DNA from: Microbacteriaceae bacterium
GTDB taxonomy: Bacteria > Actinomycetota > Actinomycetes > Actinomycetales > Microbacteriaceae
Direction of reading: 5' to 3'
Length of the DNA: 64,000 nucleotides
NCBI GenBank assembly: GCA_025464995.1
Contig: JAODMO010000021.1
Span: 1 to 64,000 of the forward strand
In this document: one piece after another, positions 54,391-64,000 of the stretch
Numbering within the stretch: the first letter of the stretch is position 1
How the letters are laid out: the number at the start of each line of letters is the position of its first letter
Notes under the pieces: generated by a model
Database searches by the model: none
Seen by the model: the letters and a program-made list of their open reading frames with translations, nothing else
Told to the model about the DNA's origin: nothing
Position numbers and translations under genes: made by a program

Positions 54391-54846
54391 TCAGGACTGG
54401 ACGTCTCCGCGCCACGCGCCCGTCTCCGACCCCTGCGACTCGATGAACTTCTTGAAGTTCTTGAGGTCGCCCTTAATCACGTGGTCGTCGACGCCGAGCA
54501 CCGCGCCGGCCTTCTCGGCGAGGCCGCTGGCCTCCCAGTCGAGCTGCACGGTCACGCGCGACTTGTCGTCCGCGAGCTTGTGGAAGGTCACGACTCCGGC
54601 GTGGTTCTCCTCGCCGCCCACGCTGTTCCACGCGACGCGCTCGTCCGGGTGCTGCTCGGTTATGTCGGCGTCGAACTCACGCTCGATGCCGGCGATCTTC
54701 ACCTTCCAATGAGTGAGGGTGTCGGTCACCTGAGTGATCGACTCGACGTAGCTGAGGAACTTGGGAAACGACTCGAACTGGGTCCACTGGTTGTACGCCG
54801 TGGAGACGGGAACATCAACGTCGATTGTTTCGATTACCTGGGGCAT
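54391..54846 (-). CDS. SRPBCC (polyketide cyclase/dehydrase-like) family protein
   Basis: MPQVIETIDVDVPVSTAYNQWTQFESFPKFLSYVESITQ. Confidence 0.9.
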   Translation of the reverse strand: MPQVIETIDVDVPVSTAYNQWTQFESFPKFLSYVESITQVTDTLTHWKVKIAGIEREFDADITEQHPDERVAWNSVGGEENHAGVVTFHKLADDKSRVTVQLDWEASGLAEKAGAVLGVDDHVIKGDLKNFKKFIESQGSETGAWRGDVQS

Positions 54847-55037
54847 GTGGTCTCCTCGTTCTGCTGGTCGAATTGCGTAGATACCCTTCGACGCTACGCA
54901 GCAACGGAGAAAGACGCCCGGCCCTCGCCACGCGTGCCAGCTGCTGGTACTGTCCCCATCCCGCGTCCCCGCGTACAGCTTCGGCCGCGTGGAAGGCGTT
55001 GACTGTAGTCCCCGCCCCCGTGCATAGAAGGAGAACG

Positions 55038-55871
55038 ATGAACGCCGTACCCACGATCACCCTCAACAACGGTACCGAGGTCCCCCAGCTCGGCTTCGGT
55101 GTCTTCCAGATCCCGCCGGAGGACACGAAGCGCGCCACCCTCCAGGCCCTCGAGGTCGGCTATCGCCACATCGACACCGCCGAGATGTACGGCAACGAGA
55201 AAGGTGTCGGCGAGGCCGTCGCGGAGTCGGGACTGGCCCGCGAAGACATCTTCGTCACCAGCAAGCTCAACAATGGTTTCCACGCACGCGCGGATGCACT
55301 CGCCGCCTTCGACACGAGCCTCGACGACCTCGGCTTCGGCTACCTCGACCTCTTCCTCATCCACTGGCCCCTCCCCGCCGTCGGCGACTACGTCGAGACG
55401 TGGAAGGCCATGGAGGAGATGAAGGCGTCCGGGCGCGTGGAGGCCATCGGAGTCTCCAACTTCCAACCCGCCCACCTGCAGCGTCTGTTCGATGAGACGG
55501 AGACCGTGCCCGCGGTGAACCAGATCGAGGTGCACCCGTACCTCACGCAGGACGACGTGCGAGCCTTCAACATCGAGCACGGCATCCTCACCGAGGCATG
55601 GTCTCCGATCGCACAGGGAGCAGTGCTGAACGACCCGACGATCACCGCGATCGCGGAGCGTCTCCACCGCACCCCCGCGCAGGTCACACTGCGCTGGCAC
55701 ATCCAGCGCGGAGACATCGTCTTCCCGAAGTCAGCAACACGCAGCCGCATCGAGGAGAACTTCGCGATCTTCGACTTCGAACTGCCCGACGCGGATGTCG
55801 CAGCCATCACCGCCCTCGACCGTGGCGAGCGCACCGGCCCGAACCCCGACGAGTTCAACTACATCCCGTAG
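55038..55871 (+). CDS. Aldo/keto reductase (AKR5/2,5-diketogluconate reductase-like)
   Basis: ITLNNGTEVPQLGFGVFQIPPEDTKRATLQALEVGYRHIDTAEMYGNEKGVGEA. Confidence 0.94.
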   Translation: MNAVPTITLNNGTEVPQLGFGVFQIPPEDTKRATLQALEVGYRHIDTAEMYGNEKGVGEAVAESGLAREDIFVTSKLNNGFHARADALAAFDTSLDDLGFGYLDLFLIHWPLPAVGDYVETWKAMEEMKASGRVEAIGVSNFQPAHLQRLFDETETVPAVNQIEVHPYLTQDDVRAFNIEHGILTEAWSPIAQGAVLNDPTITAIAERLHRTPAQVTLRWHIQRGDIVFPKSATRSRIEENFAIFDFELPDADVAAITALDRGERTGPNPDEFNYIP

Positions 55872-55889
55872 TCGCACTCGGCGAGACGA

Positions 55890-55933
55890 CGCGAGAAGCC
55901 GCACGCTCCTTACGGGGCGTGCGGCTTCTCGCG
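55890..55933. terminator. Bidirectional intrinsic-type terminator
   Basis: CGCGAGAAGCCGCACGC ... GCGTGCGGCTTCTCGCG perfect inverted repeat between convergent genes. Confidence 0.85.
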
Positions 55934-55944
55934 TCTCGGGCCTT

Positions 55945-56112
55945 CTATGAGGTCATCGGCTCGCCGCCGGCCTCGCTCGTCGGCACCGCCTCCGACTCCT
56001 CGTCTTCCTCGGGATTGAAGTTGCTGCCGTCGCCGAGGCTCACGGCGATGCCGTCGTCCGAAGCGGGGATCGTGCCGTCGGTGCCGAGGCCGTCGTCTTT
56101 GGTGTCGCTCAT
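55945..56112 (-). CDS. Small acidic hypothetical protein (55 aa), absent from supplied ORF track
   Basis: MSDTKDDGLGTDGTIPASDDGIAVSLGDGSNFNPEEDEESEAVPTSEAGGEPMTS*; preceded by GAAGGAGAACGCA; GC-rich third positions. Confidence 0.75.
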   Translation of the reverse strand: MSDTKDDGLGTDGTIPASDDGIAVSLGDGSNFNPEEDEESEAVPTSEAGGEPMTS

Positions 56113-56308
56113 TGCGTTCTCCTTCGTTGGGTCCCGGCTCGCCGTTCGGCCGACCGTGCTACTGGTCTACCCCGCGAGCGTGTGCACCTCAAGGTCGTGG
56201 CGGGAGTCGGCTCCGGCGCCCAGAGGCGGTAGCGGGTCGGCGCTGATCGCCGTCAGCGAAACGTGCAGCGTCCCCGAGGCGGGAATGAAATCATGGTGAG
56301 GACGTTAA

Positions 56309-56329
56309 CTTGAGTCGAAGGCACTCAAG
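56309..56329 (+). promoter_or_regulatory. HAIR element (HspR-binding inverted repeat)
   Basis: CTTGAGT-CGAAGGC-ACTCAAG, exact match to CTTGAGT-N7-ACTCAAG. Confidence 0.9.
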
Positions 56330-56347
56330 TTTCACCGGGAGGTCCAA

Positions 56348-58888
<2,541 letters not shown>

Positions 58889-58909
58889 GCCGCCGCGGCC
58901 TCCCGCAGA

Positions 58910-59542
58910 ATGGATCGCATGACCGCACCGGCCGAGTTCATCGACTCCACGCTGCAGCGCGAGGGCGACGGGTACCGGGGCGACGCCGAGCGGCGTCGCC
59001 TCGGCAGCACCCTCGCGTTCTACGGTGCGTCGGTCGGCGCGGTGCGGGGCACGGTGCGCGACGCCCTGCGGCGCCATCCCTCGCTCACCCATGACGACGT
59101 CACCGCGTTGAGTTCGGAGTTGTGGGCGCAGCCGGTCTTCGAACGCAGGCTCGCCGCGATCGTGCTGCTGCAGTCGCGGGTGTCGCTGCTGCGCAACTCA
59201 GACCTCACGCGGATCGAGGGCTTCGTGCGCGACGCACGGCTGCGCGCGCTGGTCGACCCGCTCGCCATCGACGTCGTCGGCCCGCTCGTCGAATCGTTGG
59301 ATGGCGCCCGCCGCACCCGCGCGGACACCGCACTCGAGCGGTGGTCCGCCGACCCCGACCCGTGGTTGGGCAGGGCCGCCGTGCTCGCTCCGCTGCGCGC
59401 TCTGCGGTCGGGAACGGGCGACTGGGACGGTTTCGCGCGGAGGGCACGAGCTGTGGGCAGAGATGCGGACGAGGAGAAAAAACAGGCACTGGGGTTTGTT
59501 ATGCGAGAGGTCGCCATATCCAGACCCGATCTGAGGCTGTAG
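58910..59542 (+). CDS. DNA alkylation repair (AlkD-like HEAT repeat) protein
   Basis: LAFYGASVGAVRGTVRDALRRHPSLTHDDVTALSSELWAQPVFERRLAAIVLLQ. Confidence 0.8.
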   Translation: MDRMTAPAEFIDSTLQREGDGYRGDAERRRLGSTLAFYGASVGAVRGTVRDALRRHPSLTHDDVTALSSELWAQPVFERRLAAIVLLQSRVSLLRNSDLTRIEGFVRDARLRALVDPLAIDVVGPLVESLDGARRTRADTALERWSADPDPWLGRAAVLAPLRALRSGTGDWDGFARRARAVGRDADEEKKQALGFVMREVAISRPDLRL

Positions 59543-59616
59543 CCTACGTGGGTTGCCCCCGAGACCCCGGGTCAGCCGACCAACGTCTGTGGTGAACCAG
59601 GAATGAGGCCGAACCC

Positions 59617-60126
59617 GTGAAGCTCACGTATCGTGCCTCGGAGGTCGTGCGCTTCCGCGAGGTCGGATCCGATGTCCGTTGGATCGACATCAAGCACTTC
59701 GATCTCATCGGTTCGGGGTCTGCGCGCGACATCCTCTCGGCCGTCATCTCCAATCCCTGGTACGACGACGACTACGCGAGCCCGTCGGGAGCACTGCCGG
59801 TTCCGTCGCGCGGGCTGCACGGGCCATATGTTCTCGACCGCGTCTCCGTCGGATCGTTCATGAAGGTCAGCACTCGCGCCTGCTTCGATGCGATCGAGGC
59901 GTGGGCCGGCCAGCTGGGGCCGCTACCGAGCGCCTTCACGGCTAAGTGGGAGGGGCTCGTCAGCGGCCTCCTCTCCCACGCGTCTGCCGTGTACCGGCTG
60001 CCGTCGCTCGGGCCGACGGCCGAGCACGAGTGGGGCACCCACTTGGGAGCCATGGGTTTCCACGAATTCATCATCGTCTCGGCGCGCAGCTCGTCCGTGG
60101 CCCTGCTGGTCGCGAGCGACGACTAG
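59617..60126 (+). CDS. Hypothetical protein
   Basis: MKLTYRASEVVRFREVGSDVRWIDIKHFDLIGSGSARDILSAVISNPWYDDDY...; coding-like codon usage, no recognised family. Confidence 0.65.
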   Translation: MKLTYRASEVVRFREVGSDVRWIDIKHFDLIGSGSARDILSAVISNPWYDDDYASPSGALPVPSRGLHGPYVLDRVSVGSFMKVSTRACFDAIEAWAGQLGPLPSAFTAKWEGLVSGLLSHASAVYRLPSLGPTAEHEWGTHLGAMGFHEFIIVSARSSSVALLVASDD

Positions 60127-60274
60127 CCTCGTTCGCCCGTTACACGGGAGGCCGGCATGCCGAGCGAAGAAGAGACGGGCGTGGATCATGGTGCCCGCAG
60201 CGGTCTACCTCGCCATCGTGCTCTCGGCGCTGCCGGGCTCGACCGCGAAGATGATCGCCCACCGCAAGGGACGT

Positions 60275-60632
60275 CGTCGGTGCTGCCCGCCGACGACATC
60301 CAGAAGCCGACACCCGGAGACGACGAGGTGCTCCTCCGGGTCGCCGCGGCATCCATTCACATCGCCGCGGGAGGCGGCGTCGGCGACTTCGCCGTGCCGA
60401 TGGCGAAGGCGCTCGGCGCGCACGTCACCGGTGTCTGCAGCGCCGAAGCTCGACGTCGTGCGCTCGGTCCACCAAGGCGCCAGACCTCGTCGATCTGCGC
60501 ACTCGGGGCGAGAGACGCACGCTCCGCCCCGTCATCGACTCGAGCTACCCTCTCGCGAGGCGGGATGCACCGCGTCAAGCAGCACCTCGCGGGGGGCAGG
60601 GTCATCATCACCATGCCCCCGCGGAGTAGGCC
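60275..60632 (+). pseudogene. Relic of an MDR (zinc-type/quinone oxidoreductase) dehydrogenase
   Basis: Fragments in shifting frames: LPADDIQKPTPGDDEVLLRVAAASIH; GGGVGDFAVPMAKALGAHVTGVCSA; KLDVVRS; RPVIDSSYPLA; GGRVIITMP. Confidence 0.75.
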
Positions 60633-60645
60633 GCGCCGACAGCTG

Positions 60646-61785
60646 TCAGGCGGCCGGGTGCAGCACGACCTTGGTCCAGCCATCCACTCGCTTGTCGAAC
60701 TGGTCGAACGCGTGCGGCGCCTCATCGAGCGACAGTTCGTGCGACACGATGCTGCCGGGCGTGGCGTTGCCGTGGATGATCAGGTCGCGTAGCTCGCGGT
60801 TGTACCTCTTGACCGGGCACTGTCCAGTGCCGATGCTGACGCCCTTGGTGAACGCGGTACCGAAGTCGAAGGCGATGCGGCCCTCCTTCGCCTCCTCCGT
60901 GGCGCCGCCCGGGTCGACCGGGTTGTAGACGCCGACCACGCCGATGGCGCCGGTTGCCCGCACGACCTGCACGAGGTTGTCCATGACGAGGGCGGGGTGC
61001 TCCTGTCCGGTCGCGTCGTGGGCCTGGTAGCCGACGGCCTCGACACCTGAGTCGACTCCACGCCCGTTCGTCGCATCCATGATGGCCTCGACCACGTCGC
61101 CCGTGGAGAGGTCGACCGCGGTGGCGCCGAACGTCTCGGCGAGGGCGAGCCGGTCGGGCTCGAAGTCGACGACGAAGACCTGGGACGCGCCGCGCAGGGC
61201 AGCGCTGTGCGCCGCCATGAGGCCGACGGGCCCCGCACCGAAGACCGCCACCGACTTGCCGGGCGACACCTTGGCGAGTTCGGTGGCGTGGTAGCCGGTG
61301 GGGAAGATGTCGGAGAGCATCGTGAAGTCGAGTTCGTGCTCGGTGCCCTCCGGCAGCTTGAGCAGGTTGAAGTCGGCCCACGGCACGCGCAGCAGCTCCG
61401 CCTGGCCGCCCCAGTATGGTCCCATCTGCGGGTAGCCGTACCCGGCGCCGGGTTGGCCGGAGGGGTTGGCGCGCAGGCATGCTGACGTGAACCCGTCGTT
61501 GCAGTTGCGGCACGTGCCGCACGCGAGGTTGAAGGGAACGGAGACCCGATCGCCCACCGTGATGCGGTCGACCCCGGCACCCACCTCCTCGACGATTCCC
61601 ATGTTCTCGTGGCCGAACACCATTCCGGAATCGAACTCCGCCCTGCCTTCGTAGGGGTGCAGGTCGCTTCCGCAGATGTTGGCGCTCGTGATGCGGATGA
61701 TGGCGTCGAGGGGCTTCTCGATCGTCGGGTCGGCCACGTTCTCGACGGATACGTCGAATGGACCGTTGTATACGACTGCCTTCAT
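60646..61785 (-). CDS. Zinc-dependent alcohol dehydrogenase (glutathione-independent formaldehyde dehydrogenase-like)
   Basis: MKAVVYNGPFDVSVENVADPTIEKPLDAIIRITSANICGSDLHPYEGRAEFDSGMVFGHENMGIVEEVG; CGTCRNCNDGFTSAC. Confidence 0.93.
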   Translation of the reverse strand: MKAVVYNGPFDVSVENVADPTIEKPLDAIIRITSANICGSDLHPYEGRAEFDSGMVFGHENMGIVEEVGAGVDRITVGDRVSVPFNLACGTCRNCNDGFTSACLRANPSGQPGAGYGYPQMGPYWGGQAELLRVPWADFNLLKLPEGTEHELDFTMLSDIFPTGYHATELAKVSPGKSVAVFGAGPVGLMAAHSAALRGASQVFVVDFEPDRLALAETFGATAVDLSTGDVVEAIMDATNGRGVDSGVEAVGYQAHDATGQEHPALVMDNLVQVVRATGAIGVVGVYNPVDPGGATEEAKEGRIAFDFGTAFTKGVSIGTGQCPVKRYNRELRDLIIHGNATPGSIVSHELSLDEAPHAFDQFDKRVDGWTKVVLHPAA

Positions 61786-61927
61786 GAAACTCTCCTTGCG
61801 TTCTCGGGATGTTGTCCCAGCCAACGCCGCCGCCGACATACCGACAAGGGGGTTGTTCCCCGCGAGCGACGCGTTAGAACCCGCACCAGCCGGTCGAGTA
61901 GGGCGCCGTGGCGCCCGTATCGAGACC

Positions 61928-63124
61928 TCAGCGACGAGCCTGCTTGAGCGCCAACACGCGCCGCGCCGCATCGTCGACCCGGTCGGCGAACGCCGCATCG
62001 GCCCGGGCCTTCGCCACGACAGCATCCACCATCTCGAACGACATCGCGGGGGTGCGTGCCACCAGCACCATGTCGCATCCGGCCTCAATCGCCAGAATCG
62101 CCCGGTCGGCGGGGGCCCACGCCTGCACCTGGGCAGACGCCGCCACGTCGTCGGTCATGATCACGCCGTCGAAGCCGAGCTCGTCGCGCAGCAATCCCGA
62201 CACGACGGACTCCGAGAACAGGGCGGGCGCCGTCGGGTCGATCGCCGTGTACGTCGCCGACGACATCATGATGCTCTGCGCCCCGGCCCCGATCTCCGCG
62301 CGGTAGATGTCGACGCTCGGCGACCCTGCGGTCGTGACGGAGTCGACGACGTTGCTCGACGTGTCGGTATTCTGCGTGACGAGCCCCAGCCCGGGGAAGT
62401 GTTTGAGCACGCTCACGACGCCTCCCGCGGTCATCCCCTCACGAAACGACCGAGCCTTGGCGAGGATCGTCGCCGGGTCGTGCCCGTACCCGCGATCGAA
62501 GACGCCGATGGGCGGGTTGGATGCGGCGGCCGCCGCCGAGGGAACCAGGTCGACGACCGGGGCGAGGTTCATGTTCACGCCCGCCGACGCGAGCTCGCCG
62601 GCCCACACCGTCGCGTCGGCGCGCAGCGTCACGGCGTCGAGCCTGCCCTGGTCGACCGCGGTCGGGATGTCGCTGAAGCCCGGCCCGCGCAGCACCTGCA
62701 CCTGGCCGCCCTCCTGGTCGGTGGCGATGAGAAGCGGCACGCCCGCGGTCGACTCCGCGGTCACGAGCGCGGTGAATCGCGCGGTCACCGCGGCCGTGGC
62801 TGCGGTGCCGGTGCCCGATCGGCCGGCGAGGAACACGTTGCCGACGTGCCGGTCGCGCACGGCCGCGAGCGTCTCCGCCTCCCCGGCGATGGCTCCCGTG
62901 CCGACCATGAAGAGCTGCCCGACGCGCTGCTCCAGCGTGAGGCCGGCGATCGGATCGACGGTCGGCGTGGGGGTCGGGGCGGCCGTGCTCGGCGGCGCTG
63001 ACGGGGCGGCACCGGGGGTCGCGCAGCCGACGAGCCCCACCGCCAGCAGCATCGCGAGAGACGCAATCATGCGAGGCACCTCTCGGCGGCCGCTGCCCGA
63101 ACCCGTTCTTCTCACTCGATCCAT
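61928..63124 (-). CDS. GH3 beta-N-acetylhexosaminidase-like lipoprotein (NagZ-like)
   Basis: VGLVGCATP lipobox; LIATDQEGGQVQVLRGPGFSDIP...VLKHFPGLG...GFDGVIMTDDVAA. Confidence 0.92.
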   Translation of the reverse strand: MDRVRRTGSGSGRREVPRMIASLAMLLAVGLVGCATPGAAPSAPPSTAAPTPTPTVDPIAGLTLEQRVGQLFMVGTGAIAGEAETLAAVRDRHVGNVFLAGRSGTGTAATAAVTARFTALVTAESTAGVPLLIATDQEGGQVQVLRGPGFSDIPTAVDQGRLDAVTLRADATVWAGELASAGVNMNLAPVVDLVPSAAAAASNPPIGVFDRGYGHDPATILAKARSFREGMTAGGVVSVLKHFPGLGLVTQNTDTSSNVVDSVTTAGSPSVDIYRAEIGAGAQSIMMSSATYTAIDPTAPALFSESVVSGLLRDELGFDGVIMTDDVAASAQVQAWAPADRAILAIEAGCDMVLVARTPAMSFEMVDAVVAKARADAAFADRVDDAARRVLALKQARR

Positions 63125-63228
63125 AGTACGAGGCAGCGCGTGGCGAATCGCTGGGAACCCCGCTCAGCCGGTGGGCAGGTCGCTCAGCGACCGTATCGAG
63201 ACCCGCCCCGACGCGGCACGATGAGCCC

Positions 63229-63596
63229 ATGACCGTCGATGGTCTGTACCGCGACCTGCACGCCTACCGGGGACATCCGAGCGCACGATGTCCGCATGCC
63301 GAGCCGCCTTCGGTGGCGCAGCGGTCATCGACCCCGGTCAGGTGTCCGGGAGCGAAGACGGCGGTCTGCTGGTGACCGCCGCGCACGCGCCGCTGGTTCA
63401 CCGGGTGCTCGGAGGAGCGGACCCGGCGGCCTACCTCGAAGCCGCACGCGCGGGCACCATCGACCGCGACATCCCGTCGAACCACTTCGCTCTCGTGCAG
63501 CAGCCGACCCTCGATCGCGGATTCGCCGCGCTCGTCACCGCCGCCAGGAAGTGGCCGCGGGCGGATGTCGCGGCCGAAAGTGACACTCGCGCCTGA
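63229..63596 (+). pseudogene. Relic of an M20 amidohydrolase (N- and C-terminal ends joined)
   Basis: MTVDGLYRDLHAYRGHPS, then frame switch to AFGGAAVIDPGQVSGSEDGGLLVTAAHAPLVHRVLGGADPAAYLEAARAGTIDRDIPSNHFALVQQPTLDRGFAALVTAARKW. Confidence 0.75.
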
Positions 63597-63623
63597 ACGT
63601 TCGGCCGCGGATGTCACTTTCGG
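63574..63623. repeat. Inverted repeat CCGAAAGTGACA / TGTCACTTTCGG
   Basis: 12-bp perfect arms separated by 26 bp, spanning the 3' end of the M20 relic. Confidence 0.7.
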
Positions 63624-63840
63624 GCGCGAGACGTCCCGTCGGCACCGGTCGACGATGATCGACGACGACAGCGCGGGAGCTTTGCGGCGCGGCGCCCGCA
63701 CGAATCGCAGCGCAGCCGACAAACCCGCGCGGCCCCAAAAGCGCGCCAGCACTGATTTGAACCCGATGTCGAGAACGCCCGATCGGTTCCGACTCAGCTG
63801 TGAGGCGCCCACCGGTGGTGCACGGTGTGAGGAGAAGACG

Positions 63841-64000
63841 ATGAAATACGTGATCGATCTCGACGAGAAGCTGCGGCGGTCGGGGCAGATGGTCTACAAC
63901 GAGGGCCTACGCTCGGTCGCTCGGTCGCTCGGTCGCTCGGTCGCGAAACGGCGGTACCTGGCACTCACGCTGGACCGGCTGAAGGAGGAGCCGCCGGTTG
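63841..64000 (+). CDS. Partial ORF with weak YCII-like motifs, possibly a relic
   Basis: MKYVIDLDEKLRRSGQMVYNEGLRSVARSLGRSVAKRRYLALTLDRLKEEPPV, runs off the window. Confidence 0.35.
   Translation, partial: MKYVIDLDEKLRRSGQMVYNEGLRSVARSLGRSVAKRRYLALTLDRLKEEPPV
63911..63945 (+). repeat. Short tandem repeat (GCTCGGTC)x4
   Basis: gctcggtcgctcggtcgctcggtcgctcggtcgcg. Confidence 0.9.

Overview
A 64 kb window of high-GC actinobacterial chromosome. Gene content and codon style point to Microbacteriaceae (inference, no search was run). It is mostly core and metabolic genes:
- glycogen/GlgE pathway (glgB, glgE, glgP, glgX)
- cysteine desulfurase and mnmA
- pyruvate formate-lyase with its activase
- ligA
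- tctABC-type tripartite transporter with a divergent CitA/CitB-like two-component system
- gatCAB
- GH38 mannosidase, sugar ABC transporter and ROK regulator
- SatD / DUF3307-like / DUF1761 locus
- GH43 enzyme and a trio of glycosyltransferases
- NYN/LOTUS-like protein, MFS transporter, NUDIX plus TPP enzyme
- HspR-box-controlled ClpC-like AAA+ ATPase
- NagZ-like GH3 lipoprotein
No rRNA, tRNA, CRISPR array or intact mobile element was recognised. The most interesting items are:
1. A SatD-type protein (cyclase-like GDEF motif plus HTH) with a DUF3307-like membrane partner, flanked on both sides by TATAAGC repeats that also sit in a neighbouring promoter.
2. Several gene relics that keep both ends of a gene but have lost the middle (DUF4062 regulator, MDR dehydrogenase, M20 amidohydrolase).
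3. A perfect HAIR box upstream of a ClpC-like paralogue.
4. A structured leader with two hairpins in the glgE-glgP gap.
5. A 55-aa acidic ORF absent from the ORF track.
6. Systematic GGATGC/GCATCC codon-context exceptions.
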